Of a stretch of DNA of 64,000 nucleotides, positions 49,570 through 58,993 are shown piece by piece (positions within the stretch are counted from its first letter, which is position 1; the number at the start of each line of letters is the position of its first letter). This DNA comes from Winogradskyella sp. GTDB taxonomy: Bacteria > Bacteroidota > Bacteroidia > Flavobacteriales > Flavobacteriaceae. A program made the translations under genes and the position numbers. Under the pieces are notes generated by a model. That model saw only the letters and a list, made by a program, of their open reading frames with translations, was not told where the DNA came from and ran no database searches. The DNA is taken from positions 248,001 to 312,000 of the forward strand of contig NZ_JANQIM010000005.1 in NCBI RefSeq assembly GCF_028282165.1, read 5' to 3'.

Positions 49570-52050
49570 GTGATTAGACCATTCTTATATTATATTTCTT
49601 TTTTTCTGCTTGGCACGACTACAATTTTCGCACAAAACAATGCAAAAGTAGACGGCAAAGTTGTTGAAGAGGGCACCAATTTTCCGCTAGAATATGCTAC
49701 CATAACATTTAGATCAGTATCAGATAACAATGTAGTTACGGGTGGAATTACAGACTCGGAAGGGAAGTTTAGTATCAGGGTTCCTGTAGGCAATTATAAC
49801 ATATCTGTAGAATACATTTCCTATAAAGCCAAGAATTACACTAACAAAAATATTGACAAAAACATAGACTTAGGAACCGTGAGTTTGGCCCTTGATGTAG
49901 AGTCTTTAGACGAAGTTGAGATCATTGCCGAGACCACAACCGTAGATATAAAACTCGATAAAAAAATCTATAATGTGGGTAAGGATCTCACGGTACGTGG
50001 CGGAACCGTAAGTGACGTTTTGGATAATGTGCCCTCAGTATCCGTAGATGTGGAAGGCAATGTAGCATTACGTGGCAATGACGATGTAAGGATTTTAATC
50101 AATGGCAAACCATCAGGTCTGGTAGGTTTAAATTCAACCGATGCTTTACGGCAATTACCTGCTGAGGCCATAGAACGTGTCGAAGTCATCACCTCACCAT
50201 CTGCACGTTATGATGCAGAAGGATCTGCAGGTATTCTTAATATTATTCTAAGGCGTAGTAAATTGCAAGGTTTAAATGGTGCCATAACCCTCAATGGTGG
50301 TTACCCTTGGCAGGCAGGTATTTCTGGAAACATCAACTATAGAACTGGAGATGTCAACATCTTCAATACCACAAGTTATGATTACAGGGAAGCGCCAGGA
50401 AATGCGCTCAACGAAACGGAATTTTTTAATGGTGATGATCCTAGTACATTTTTATTTGAGGATCGCGAGTTTGATAGGGTCCGTCTAGGCTACAGCACTA
50501 ATACGGGTGTCGAATGGTATGTTAATGAGAGTAGTTCGGTAACAGCAACCCTAGTTTATCGAGAAAGTGATAATGAGCGCAATACCTTTAACTTTACAGA
50601 ACGATTTGATGCCAACAACAACCGTTTAGAGACCATTACCCGTCGAGACCCAGAGCTAGAAGACGATAGAACCGTACAATACTCTGTAAGCTACGATAAG
50701 CAGTTTAATGACAATAGCCAACATAAATTGACGTTCGATTTTCAGTATGAAGACAGCGCAGAATTGGAGCGGTCACGTATTGAACAAAATGGTTTTGACG
50801 CAGAAAATGTAACTACGGATGAAACCCAAAATCGCATACTGCTGCAAGCAGATTATGTTGAGCCCATTAATGAAAATGGTCAGTTTGAAGCAGGTTATCG
50901 CGGTGAGTTTTTCGATTTAGTTACTGATTATTTGGTAGAAACAAGTTTTGACCAAGGTCAATCCTTTGTTGTGGATACCAATCTGAGTAATATCCTTAAT
51001 TTTAAACAGCATGTCAATGCCTTTTATACACAATATGGTAACAAGATTGGCGATAAGTTTTCGTTTTTATTAGGATTGCGTTACGAAGGTACTCGCATTA
51101 CGATCGACCAAATTACAAGTGGTGATTTTGATAAAAAGGAATACCATCAACTCTTCCCCACCGTGAATTTGGCCTTTGAGCTCTCGGAAGATGAGAACAT
51201 TACCATAGGGTATAATCGCCGTATTAGACGTCCAAGATCACGTTTTATCAATCCATTCCCCTCTCGTAGCAGTCCTGTTAATCTTTTTCAGGGTAATCCC
51301 GATTTAGACCCGAGTACCTCCAGTGCTTTTGATGTGGGTTACTTTAAAAAGTTTGGAAAACTCACCTTCAATGGATCGGTATATTTTCAACGTGCCAGGG
51401 AAGCCTTTGAGTTTGTAAATCTCGAAACGGATAACTATTACAACTTTACAACATTAGAGACCATCAATGTCAATGACCCTGGTTTTGATGAGATCGATTT
51501 GGAGGATTGGGTACGTGTGTTGCGTCGAACGCCTATTAACCTATCGACCAACGATCGTTTCGGTGTAGAATTTACCCTAACTTACAGACCGACAAAAAAA
51601 TGGAATTTCAACGGCAATTTTAACCTGTTTAATTTTAGGACGCGAGGTGATTTTGAAGGGCAAAATTTCGATGCCGATAACCTCAGTTGGTTTATTCGCC
51701 TCAACAACAAGTACACCTTACCTGGTAATATCGATTGGCAAACACGTATATTCTACAGAGGTCCAAGCGAAACGGCACAGAGCCGTAACAAAGGCATTTT
51801 TTCTACAGACCTGGCCTTTAGTAAGGATCTATTTAAGGATAAAGCATCAATTGCCTTTAACATACGTGATGTCTTTAACTCGCGCATACGCCGCAGCGAT
51901 AACTTTACGGATACCTTTGACAACTATAGTGAATTTCAATGGCGCGTACGCTCATTTAATCTGGCCTTTACCTATCGCTTTAACCAACAAAAGAAACGCG
52001 AGCGTAACGGCCGTGGTAACGGTAATGGAGATTTTGATTTTGAGGGGTGA
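49570..52050 (+). CDS. TonB-dependent outer-membrane receptor with carboxypeptidase-like N-terminal domain
   Basis: 826 residues from a GTG start, needed to include the signal peptide MIRPFLYYISFFLLGTTTIFAQ. Residues 25-105 form the carboxypeptidase-regulatory-like beta sandwich typical of Bacteroidetes receptors. The plug domain follows (LDKKIYNVGKDLTVRGGTVSDVLDNVPSVSVDVEGNVALRGNDDVRILINGKPS), then the outer-membrane beta-barrel ending in FAFTYRF-like LAFTYRFNQQKK and a Gly/Asn/Arg-rich tail. The type is the OMP_b-brl_3 group of uncharacterised substrate. No SusD partner is present. Confidence 0.92.
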   Translation: MIRPFLYYISFFLLGTTTIFAQNNAKVDGKVVEEGTNFPLEYATITFRSVSDNNVVTGGITDSEGKFSIRVPVGNYNISVEYISYKAKNYTNKNIDKNIDLGTVSLALDVESLDEVEIIAETTTVDIKLDKKIYNVGKDLTVRGGTVSDVLDNVPSVSVDVEGNVALRGNDDVRILINGKPSGLVGLNSTDALRQLPAEAIERVEVITSPSARYDAEGSAGILNIILRRSKLQGLNGAITLNGGYPWQAGISGNINYRTGDVNIFNTTSYDYREAPGNALNETEFFNGDDPSTFLFEDREFDRVRLGYSTNTGVEWYVNESSSVTATLVYRESDNERNTFNFTERFDANNNRLETITRRDPELEDDRTVQYSVSYDKQFNDNSQHKLTFDFQYEDSAELERSRIEQNGFDAENVTTDETQNRILLQADYVEPINENGQFEAGYRGEFFDLVTDYLVETSFDQGQSFVVDTNLSNILNFKQHVNAFYTQYGNKIGDKFSFLLGLRYEGTRITIDQITSGDFDKKEYHQLFPTVNLAFELSEDENITIGYNRRIRRPRSRFINPFPSRSSPVNLFQGNPDLDPSTSSAFDVGYFKKFGKLTFNGSVYFQRAREAFEFVNLETDNYYNFTTLETINVNDPGFDEIDLEDWVRVLRRTPINLSTNDRFGVEFTLTYRPTKKWNFNGNFNLFNFRTRGDFEGQNFDADNLSWFIRLNNKYTLPGNIDWQTRIFYRGPSETAQSRNKGIFSTDLAFSKDLFKDKASIAFNIRDVFNSRIRRSDNFTDTFDNYSEFQWRVRSFNLAFTYRFNQQKKRERNGRGNGNGDFDFEG

Positions 52051-52640
52051 TCCTTAGCATCATATAGAATACTGATAAGCCCGTAGCCTATAATAAAATC
52101 TAAATGAATAAAAAGGTGTCCTCATCTGTTGACTTCCCTTTAACATGTTGCAGGGTTTTCTCTGATTTTGATCCTGTATTTTGGAACAACTTCCTTCTTA
52201 GTTGTCGCCATTTTTCTTGTAGGTAATTCACTGTTTTCATAACATTATTCTTTTACAATAAGTTACGTATTAGGTGACAGGTTTAGATGACGTTAAATCA
52301 TAGAGATTAAAGATTTAGCATTGATTTAACATTCAAGGCCCTTAAATTAGGTACATATCATCTGCAATTGTACAGATGAAATTTATGATGGATAGTAAAC
52401 TTTGAGTATCAAAATTCTTTCTATTGTCATTAAGCAAATGAAGTGTCTCCTATAGAGTCGCTATTATTAATTAAGTAATACTAAAGATAACAAAAGCCTT
52501 TTTTACAAGGACTTTGTTAAATTAGTATTATCAATTTAAAAATTAATGCTTTTAATTTTATAATTTTCTAAAAATCAATTACTTTTAGATATCCTCTTTA
52601 TAATTCTGATTAATAGTCTTATCAATTAAAACACTTTGAT
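52051..52640. other. 590-bp region with one possible small gene
   Basis: AT-rich. It contains a possible 46-codon minus-strand gene (52100-52240) and otherwise no hairpin or RNA that I can support. The upstream end of the next gene (52500-52640) is A/T-rich and probably carries its promoter, though no full TAnnTTTG match stands out. Confidence 0.5.
52100..52240 (-). CDS. Possible 46-residue basic protein
   Basis: ATG at 52240 reads MKTVNYLQEKWRQLRRKLFQ and the frame ends in DEDTFLFI before TAG. The start and the composition (basic N-terminal helix, acidic end) look protein-like. It resembles small stress or general-purpose proteins only in size. No neighbour or ribosome site supports it. Confidence 0.4.
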   Translation of the reverse strand: MKTVNYLQEKWRQLRRKLFQNTGSKSEKTLQHVKGKSTDEDTFLFI

Positions 52641-53636
52641 ATGGACTATCACATTACTTTTTGGAACTTAGAAAATCTTTTTGATGTTGAAGACTCACCC
52701 AGACGTACGGATAAAGTACAGCGCGCTATTGGAAGCGATATTAAGGGTTGGGACCAAACAGAACTCGACAGAAAGCTGAGGCAACTTTCTAGTATTATCG
52801 TACAGTTAAATAATGGCCAAGGACCAGATATTCTTGGTGTGTGCGAAATTGAAAACTCTCATGTACTAAATTTATTAAAAGATAGTATTGACAGCTTAGG
52901 CAGAAACTATGCTATAGTACACGATGATTCTGATGATCGTCGTGGAATTGATGTAGCCTTTATCTACGATGCCGATCTGTTTACAGTTGAGGAAGAACAG
53001 GGCGAGAACAAAATCTTTGGGCACTTTGTTATGCGTCGTACTGCAACCAGAGATATCTTACAGGTAAATTTCTTAACCAAACATAGCCAGGAGCAACAGC
53101 GCCTCGTTTTAATTGCCAACCATTGGCCATCACGTAGTGGCGGGCAATATGAATCTAATGGCTACCGACAAATTGCTGGAGAGACCCTAAGCTATTTCCA
53201 TGAACGTATCCGCGATATTTATGGGGATGATACACCCGTTTTGGCTATGGGCGATTTTAATGATGAACCCTTTAATGAGTCTCTAACGCGTTTTGCCCTT
53301 AGCCTGCGTAGCCGTACCAGAGTGGTACGAGGTAATATTCCCTACTTTTTGAACCTTATGTGGCCTTTGATGGACGAAGGCGTTGGTACTTTTTACTTTA
53401 ACAACCTTCCAAATATGCTAGATCAATTTTTAGCCAACGAAAATATGCTAAAAAGCAATAGCCCAATCCAAGTCCTTAGGGACACGGTTACCATCAATAA
53501 TTTTCCAGAAATGGTAAAGAAGGGTAATTATCCAGTGCCTAAACACTATGGAGGTATGGGTAAAAAAATTCAAGATTATGATAACGATTTTGGTTATAGC
53601 GACCACTATCCTATTTCTGTTAAGTTAAGAGAGTAA
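52641..53636 (+). CDS. Endonuclease/exonuclease/phosphatase (EEP) family protein
   Basis: 331 residues, no signal peptide. EEP motifs: WNLENLF near residue 8 (catalytic Asn), CEIEN (metal-binding Glu), LIANHWPSRSGG, VLAMGDFNDEP (catalytic Asp and Asn) and YSDHYPI at the end (catalytic His). Members hydrolyse phosphodiesters in DNA or other substrates; the specific substrate cannot be told. It stands alone, with a long upstream region. Confidence 0.9.
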   Translation: MDYHITFWNLENLFDVEDSPRRTDKVQRAIGSDIKGWDQTELDRKLRQLSSIIVQLNNGQGPDILGVCEIENSHVLNLLKDSIDSLGRNYAIVHDDSDDRRGIDVAFIYDADLFTVEEEQGENKIFGHFVMRRTATRDILQVNFLTKHSQEQQRLVLIANHWPSRSGGQYESNGYRQIAGETLSYFHERIRDIYGDDTPVLAMGDFNDEPFNESLTRFALSLRSRTRVVRGNIPYFLNLMWPLMDEGVGTFYFNNLPNMLDQFLANENMLKSNSPIQVLRDTVTINNFPEMVKKGNYPVPKHYGGMGKKIQDYDNDFGYSDHYPISVKLRE

Positions 53637-53670
53637 CTAATTCAGAACCATCAACTATTTAAGGACTCGC

Positions 53671-53684
53671 AATATCGCGATATT
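53671..53684. promoter_or_regulatory. AATATCGCGATATT palindrome
   Basis: A perfect 14-bp palindrome, extending with one unpaired T to GCAATATCGCGATATT(T)GC. It lies 127 bp before the cNMP/CBS/DUF294 gene and could be an operator. No second copy seen in the window. Confidence 0.3.
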
Positions 53685-53810
53685 TGCGCATTGGCTTAAA
53701 AATCATAAATCCCTGCTTCTATTGCTATTCAACAAAAGAATTATAGTGTTTGCTATACAAACATGACCATTCTCATGTCTTCCCCTTCTTTTTTTAGCTA
53801 AATTGCTACA

Positions 53811-55700
53811 ATGAATACAATTGCAGAACGCATCTATGACTATCTAAAGGCATATCCGCCGTTTAACGTATTAACATCCGAGCAACTATTCTCTATCTCA
53901 AAAGCCGTAGATGTCATTTATTTAGAAAACAACGAATACCTATTTGAAATCGGTAAGCCTGTGGCCAATCATTTTTATGTGGTGCGCGATGGTGCCATTG
54001 GTCTATTTAGAGCCACTGATACGTTAGTGGATGAATGCGACGAGGGCGATATTTTTGGTCTGCGTGCCCTACTCCGAAAAGGCGACTATAAACTCAACGC
54101 CAAAGCTATTGAGGAAAGTATTGTCTATAGTATCTCCTCAGAACTCCTAGAAACCTATATTACCACCAATAAGGATGCTAGTCAATTTCTGATGGCGAGT
54201 TTTGCCTCCAATACGAAGGCCAAAAGCACTGATGATGAGGATTTTGTAAAAACGCTCAATCGCTCTTCAGAGTATACCTACCTGCAAACAGCCGATTATT
54301 CCAAGAATCCAGTTACCTGTACGGTAAACACCAGCATAAAGGATGCTGCTATTATTATGACCGAAAAACACGTAGGATCCGTAGTAATCGTAGATAATGC
54401 CAAACCTATTGGTATCATTACCGATAAGGATCTGCGCACTAAAATCGCTACAGGCCAATATATCATTGATAACACAGTATCCTCTATTATGTCGTCTCCA
54501 GTGATTACCTATCCCGAGACTATAACTGTAGCCGAAGCGCAAATTGCCATGCTAAAACATCGTATTACACATCTATGCATTACCAAAGATGGCACCACTA
54601 ATACCGAATTAACAGGTATTTTATCCGAGCATGATATCATTGTATTACGCGAAAACAATGCCTCTGCCCTTATCAAGGAAATTAAACGTAGCCACTCGGC
54701 CGAGCAGCTCAAAGGGATCCGGCAACGTACAGAACAGTTGCTAAAGCGTTATCTGGAACAGGATATTCCAATTGATTTTATGTCTAGATTAATTTCTGCT
54801 ATTAACGATGCCATAACACAACGTATCATTGAATTTGCCATTACCAAAATGGGAAAACAGCCACCAACAAAATTTGCCTGGCTTGCCATTGGCAGTCAAG
54901 GTCGGCAAGAACAGTTACTAATGACCGATCAGGACAATGCCCTTGTTTTTGAGGATGTTTCTAAAGTGGATTATGACACTACAAAAGCCTATTTTTTGCA
55001 GCTTTCCAACTATATCAACACCGATTTAGAAACTGTTGGCTTTGAATTGTGCCCTGCCCAAATGATGAGTAACAACCCTAAATGGTGCAATTCGGTGTCG
55101 GAATGGTCGCAGCAGTTTAAACGTTGGATTACCACGCCCGATCAGGATAACCTAATGCTCTGTACCATATTTTTTGATTACGAGCGTGTCTATGGTAATA
55201 CAAATATAGTAAACCAACTCTCAGACAGCATTTTTGATCATATCCGATCCCATGATATTTTTTTGAATTATTTAGGTAGGAATGCCCTACAAAATCCACC
55301 GCCTCTAAGCTTCTTTAGACAATTTCTGGTTGAAGCAGATGGCGAGCACAAGGATCAGTTTGATATTAAGGCCAGAGCCATGATGCCATTGGTCGACGCT
55401 GCACGACTTTTGATTTTATCGCACAACATCAAATCCATAAACAATACTTTAGAACGTTACGAAAAACTCGTAGAGCTTGAACCACAAAATAAAGATACTT
55501 ATCTTTTCTGTGCAGAAGCTTATAAGAACTTGTTGCGCTTTAGAACCAAACAAGGTTTAACAAACAAAGACTCAGGTCGTTTTATTGATTTAGAATCCCT
55601 AAGCAAGGGCAATCGCCTGCGATTAAAACGCAGCTTTAAAGCCGTTAAAGCAGTCCAAGAACTGATTAAAACACGTTTTAACCTCTCACAATTACTGTAA
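53811..55700 (+). CDS. cNMP-binding / CBS / DUF294 nucleotidyltransferase-like protein
   Basis: 629 residues, cytoplasmic. Residues about 15-140 form a cyclic-nucleotide-binding-type beta barrel (ENNEYLFEIGKPVANHFYVVRDGAIGLF). Residues about 155-290 hold two CBS motifs (MTEKHVGSVVIVDNAKPIGIITDKDLR and MLKHRITHLCITKD). The nucleotidyltransferase-like domain shows AIGSQGRQEQLLMTDQDNALVF (GSxGR with DxD). A C-terminal DUF294 helical domain closes the protein. In other Bacteroidetes this gene sits beside an acetate-uptake symporter, but no symporter is here. The exonuclease gene follows after 1 bp. Confidence 0.92.
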   Translation: MNTIAERIYDYLKAYPPFNVLTSEQLFSISKAVDVIYLENNEYLFEIGKPVANHFYVVRDGAIGLFRATDTLVDECDEGDIFGLRALLRKGDYKLNAKAIEESIVYSISSELLETYITTNKDASQFLMASFASNTKAKSTDDEDFVKTLNRSSEYTYLQTADYSKNPVTCTVNTSIKDAAIIMTEKHVGSVVIVDNAKPIGIITDKDLRTKIATGQYIIDNTVSSIMSSPVITYPETITVAEAQIAMLKHRITHLCITKDGTTNTELTGILSEHDIIVLRENNASALIKEIKRSHSAEQLKGIRQRTEQLLKRYLEQDIPIDFMSRLISAINDAITQRIIEFAITKMGKQPPTKFAWLAIGSQGRQEQLLMTDQDNALVFEDVSKVDYDTTKAYFLQLSNYINTDLETVGFELCPAQMMSNNPKWCNSVSEWSQQFKRWITTPDQDNLMLCTIFFDYERVYGNTNIVNQLSDSIFDHIRSHDIFLNYLGRNALQNPPPLSFFRQFLVEADGEHKDQFDIKARAMMPLVDAARLLILSHNIKSINNTLERYEKLVELEPQNKDTYLFCAEAYKNLLRFRTKQGLTNKDSGRFIDLESLSKGNRLRLKRSFKAVKAVQELIKTRFNLSQLL

Positions 55701-55701
55701 T

Positions 55702-56367
55702 ATGAAATGGTTTAAACGTATATCTCATCCTGAATTTTGGAACAACTATTCATCTTGCTTTTCAAAACAACAAGAACAGGAACTCGAATCTATTCGCTTT
55801 GTAGTTTTTGATACGGAAACCACTGGACTGGACATTAAAAACGATCGTATTCTTTCCATTGGATGTGTAGCCATAGAAAACCTTAAAATCAAAGTGTCTG
55901 ACCAATTGGAGTTGTATTTAGCACAAGAACAGTTTAATGCAGATACCGTAAAGATTCATGGCTTGCTTAGAGAGGGCAAACTCACCAAGGTAGAAGAGTC
56001 TGAAGCTGCAATGCAGTTTCTTGAGTATGTGCAAAATGCGGTCTTGGTGGCACATCATGCGGCGTTCGATGTAGCGATGATTAATCAAGTATTGCAACGT
56101 CAGGGCTTACCTAAATTGAAAAACAAGGTTTTGGATACAGGTCATCTGTTTCAAAAGACAAAATTAGATACTAGTAAAATACATTTTAGTTTAGATGAAC
56201 TGGCCAAGCGTTTTAAGATTCCATTGCATGACAGGCATACGGCTTCTGGCGATGCTTATATTACGGCTTTATTGTTTTTGAAGGTGGTCTCTCAATTAAA
56301 GACTATGAATCCAAAACTCACTTTTCGTGATTTAGAGCGATCACATAAGCGTGTTGGGTTACTGTAG
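55702..56367 (+). CDS. DnaQ-like 3'-5' exonuclease
   Basis: 221 residues. DEDDh exonuclease motifs: VVFDTETTGLDIKND (Exo I), LVAHHAAFDVAMINQ (Exo II) and HDRHTASGDAYITALL (Exo III with His). It may proofread or degrade DNA, but the partner is probably the DUF294 protein encoded just upstream, a pairing seen widely. The last residues (RDLERSHKRVGLL) are basic. The repeat island begins right after its stop codon. Confidence 0.93.
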   Translation: MKWFKRISHPEFWNNYSSCFSKQQEQELESIRFVVFDTETTGLDIKNDRILSIGCVAIENLKIKVSDQLELYLAQEQFNADTVKIHGLLREGKLTKVEESEAAMQFLEYVQNAVLVAHHAAFDVAMINQVLQRQGLPKLKNKVLDTGHLFQKTKLDTSKIHFSLDELAKRFKIPLHDRHTASGDAYITALLFLKVVSQLKTMNPKLTFRDLERSHKRVGLL

Positions 56368-56374
56368 GCTCTTA

Positions 56375-56500
56375 GTCATGTCGAACACTTCGGCTTCGTG
56401 CAGTGCAGGCTGTGAGACATCACATTGGCTTTGTTCACCACAACATATTATGTGATTTAGCTTCGCTGAAGCTACGGTTTCTCGCTACACTCGAAATGAC
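56375..56500. repeat. Palindromic repeat unit left of the GIY-YIG gene
   Basis: Ends GTCATGTCGA and TCGAAATGAC are nearly inverted copies. Inside, ATCACAT (56419) pairs with ATGTGAT (56450), and a second small hairpin AGCTTCGCTGAAGCT follows. The first 50 bases are directly repeated at 57004-57055 with few changes. Confidence 0.65.
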
Positions 56501-56526
56501 TTAATTAATTATTCCTAAATTTAACC

Positions 56527-56826
56527 ATGTTATATAATCATTTTGTCTACATAACCACTAATCAGTACAGAACTACACTATATATTGGCGTAACCAACAA
56601 CATTCAACGACGATTAGACCAACATCGTTTTGATAGTGAAACTTCAAAACTATCATTCGCTGAAAAACACAATTGTATTTATCTCGTTTATTATGAGGGG
56701 TTTGAAAACCCCAAAGAAGCTATAAAAAGGGAAAAGGAACTTAAAAAATGGCGTCGAGAGAAGAAGAATAAGTTAATTACGGAATTTAACCCTAAATGGG
56801 AAACCTTAAATAATCAGGTTGTATGA
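56527..56826 (+). CDS. Single-domain GIY-YIG nuclease
   Basis: 99 residues. FVYITTNQYRTTLYIGVTNNIQRRLDQHRFD gives the GIY-YIG core as YIT...YIG with the catalytic Arg, and the C-terminal part has the conserved Glu/Lys-rich helix (AIKREKELKKWRREKKNKLI). This is the small UvrC-N-like domain protein found in several copies in flavobacterial genomes, usually labelled GIY-YIG nuclease family. The gene is flanked on both sides by related palindromic repeats, suggesting it could process or copy them. Mobility is inference. Confidence 0.85.
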   Translation: MLYNHFVYITTNQYRTTLYIGVTNNIQRRLDQHRFDSETSKLSFAEKHNCIYLVYYEGFENPKEAIKREKELKKWRREKKNKLITEFNPKWETLNNQVV

Positions 56827-56887
56827 GTTGGATCAATTTCATATGAAATTTCTCAATAAATTTGTTCATTTCAAAATGAACGTTTTA

Positions 56888-56996
56888 GTCATGTCAAACC
56901 TTGGGTGAGACATCGCATCACAGTAATTTTTGAAAACCAATAGTAATGCGATTTCTCAATCGTCCCGATAGCTATCGGGACTCATTTCGAAATGAC
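56888..56996. repeat. Palindromic repeat unit right of the GIY-YIG gene
   Basis: Ends GTCATGTCAA and TCGAAATGAC. ATCGCAT (56912) pairs with ATGCGAT (56946). The perfect palindrome GTCCCGATAGCTATCGGGAC sits at 56962-56981. Compared with the left unit, the central stem pair A-T has become G-C on both strands, a compensatory change. Confidence 0.65.
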
Positions 56997-57003
56997 TCTT
57001 GCT

Positions 57004-57055
57004 GTCATGTTGAACACTTCGACTTCGTGCAGTGCAGGCTTTGAGATATCCCATC
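57004..57055. repeat. Partial third repeat unit
   Basis: GTCATGTTGAACACTTC... through CCCATC repeats the first 50 bases of the unit at 56375 in the same direction, with a few substitutions. It lacks the second arm and is probably truncated. Confidence 0.6.
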
Positions 57056-57160
57056 AATTTATTTATTCATAAAGAGCATAGGTGATACGCACAAGACTAG
57101 CCTTGTAAAAACATTAAGCCCCAAAGAAGAACTATCCATTAGAAAAAATTCTAATAAAAA

Positions 57161-57186
57161 AACACACCCTAAGCGGTGTGTTTTCT
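57161..57186 (-). terminator. Terminator of aceA
   Basis: AAAACACACC-GCTTAG-GGTGTGTTTT on the minus strand, 10-bp stem ending in T4. It lies 57 bp beyond the aceA stop codon. Confidence 0.7.
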
Positions 57187-57242
57187 TCTAACTAAATTAA
57201 TAAACAACAGATTATGTAGTAACTGTATTAGTTTAACTTTTA

Positions 57243-58874
57243 TTAAGCAACTACGCTTAACGCTTTTTTCTTGGATTCAACAGTAGGTTTTGTGTTAAAC
57301 TGATTGGATGTATTCTTCGCGCCTCCTGCTTTTAATGCATTATCTCCTGCAAAGAACGTTTTATGATCATCGCCTAAATCAGAACCTGCCATACGTTGGT
57401 GCTTCACACAAGATACACTTTTACGTATTTCTTGGCGCTGTACTTCTTTAACATAAGCCAACATCCCATCTGCACCAAAATAACCTTCTGTGAGATCGTT
57501 CATGTGCAAGGCTGTAGTGTGATACGTCGGTAGTGTGATTAGGTGGTGGAAAATACCTGCCTCCCTTGCACCATCTAATTGAAAAGTTCTAATTTTCTCA
57601 TCAGCTCTATAACTCAATTCAGTATTGTCGTATTCTGTAGACATTAAATCATTTCTGTCATAAGCCGTCATGTTTTCACCTTCTGCTACCATTTCCTCAT
57701 ATACTTGGTTGCGGAAATTTAGCGTCCAGTTGAACGATGGTGAATTATTGTACACTAACTTCGCATTAGGCACAACTTCTTTAACACGATTGATCATATG
57801 GGCAATTTGCTTTACGTTTGGTGTTGGCGTTTCTATCCAAAGTAAATCTGCACCATTTTGAAGGCTTGTAATACAATCGAGCACTACCCTATCTATATTT
57901 GAACCTTCCTTAAACTTGTACAACCCATTTGGCAAACGCTTAGGACGCATTAATTTACCATCACGTTTCAATAAAACATCGTCTTCTTTGGCTTCAGCAA
58001 TAGTAATTTCTTCCGCATCGACAAAGGTTAAATACTGGGATGCCAAATCGCCTGGCTCCTTGCTGACAGGTAGTTTTTGGGTGAGTCCTGCTCCTTCAGA
58101 GTCGGTACGTGCTACGATAATGCCATCGTCCACTCCTAATTCTAAAAAGGCATAACGTACAGCGTTTAGCTTAGCAATAAAATCTTCATGAGGTACAGTT
58201 ACCTTACCATCCTGATGTCCACATTGCTTGGCATCAGATACTTGATTTTCTATTTGAATGGCACAAGCACCTGCTTGAATCATTTTTTTAGCTAAAAGAT
58301 AAGTTGCTTCCTCGTTTCCGAATCCTGCATCGATATCTGCAATAATCGGGACGATATGCGTTTCAAAGTTATCGATCTGGTCTTGTACATCCTCACCATT
58401 TTCTAATCGCCTAAATAGATCATTAAGCTCTATCGCATCGGCCTGACGTAGAAAATCATAGATTTCTTCGATTAAAGAAGGTACAGCCGTTTTTTCGTGC
58501 ATAGACTGGTCTGGTAATGGCCCAAATTCTGAACGTAATGCTGCTACCATCCAACCCGATAGGTATAAATAGCGCTTGCTTGTGGTCTTATGATGCTTTT
58601 TTACAGCTATCATTTTTTGCTGTGCCACAAAGCCATGCCAGCACCCCAAGGATTGTGTATAGTTAGATGCATCTGCATCATACGCTTCCATATCCTTTCG
58701 CATAATCGCTGCTGTATATTTTGCAATATCCAAGCCTGTTTTAAAACGATTTTGTGTTGCCATTCTAGCCGCATATTGTGGGTTAATGGCCGCCCATGTG
58801 TTGCCAAATTTTGCTTTAATATCCCTTACGGTCTGTAAAGCTGAGGCATAGTCACTTTGTGGTAAATTTTTCAT
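57243..58874 (-). CDS. aceA: Isocitrate lyase, large form
   Basis: 543 residues. Splits isocitrate to succinate and glyoxylate, first step of the glyoxylate shunt. The catalytic loop reads DAKQCGHQDGKVTVPHEDF: the cysteine and histidine of the classic KKCGH are kept, with Q in place of the second K, as in the long ICL subgroup that I recall including the Pseudomonas enzyme. DADAGFGN-like IIADIDAGFGNEEATYLLAKKMIQAGACAIQIENQ and WIETPTPN are typical. The C-terminal 40 residues are a non-conserved tail. It follows aceB on the same strand after a 216-bp gap with a repeat. Confidence 0.96.
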   Translation of the reverse strand: MKNLPQSDYASALQTVRDIKAKFGNTWAAINPQYAARMATQNRFKTGLDIAKYTAAIMRKDMEAYDADASNYTQSLGCWHGFVAQQKMIAVKKHHKTTSKRYLYLSGWMVAALRSEFGPLPDQSMHEKTAVPSLIEEIYDFLRQADAIELNDLFRRLENGEDVQDQIDNFETHIVPIIADIDAGFGNEEATYLLAKKMIQAGACAIQIENQVSDAKQCGHQDGKVTVPHEDFIAKLNAVRYAFLELGVDDGIIVARTDSEGAGLTQKLPVSKEPGDLASQYLTFVDAEEITIAEAKEDDVLLKRDGKLMRPKRLPNGLYKFKEGSNIDRVVLDCITSLQNGADLLWIETPTPNVKQIAHMINRVKEVVPNAKLVYNNSPSFNWTLNFRNQVYEEMVAEGENMTAYDRNDLMSTEYDNTELSYRADEKIRTFQLDGAREAGIFHHLITLPTYHTTALHMNDLTEGYFGADGMLAYVKEVQRQEIRKSVSCVKHQRMAGSDLGDDHKTFFAGDNALKAGGAKNTSNQFNTKPTVESKKKALSVVA

Positions 58875-58993
58875 AATTTTGAGATGTATTAATGATGTAA
58901 TTAGATTTAATATGAGTCCCGTTTAATGTTGCCGCATTAGCGGGATTTTTTGGTTTGTTTGTTACTTTTTGTCAGTTCATTTTGTTCCTTGCC

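Larger units (their letters stand above)
56827..57242. other. Repeat-rich intergenic region
   Basis: Contains the repeat units at 56888-56996 and 57004-57055 and the aceA terminator at 57161-57186. The 56962-56981 palindrome GTCCCGATAGCTATCGGGAC lies inside the first unit. No gene is seen. Confidence 0.6.

Noticed and set aside
50294..52057. Extra frames of 60-136 codons inside the TonB-dependent receptor gene
   Set aside because: They overlap conserved plug and barrel sequence in another frame.
56962..56981. GTCCCGATAGCTATCGGGAC as an operator
   Set aside because: It lies inside a dispersed repeat unit and far from any promoter; it is better explained as part of the repeat.
58924..58953. 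CCCGT...GCGGGATTTTTT hairpin before aceA as a terminator
   Set aside because: Its T-run is on the plus strand, where no gene is transcribed toward it, and the stem is interrupted.
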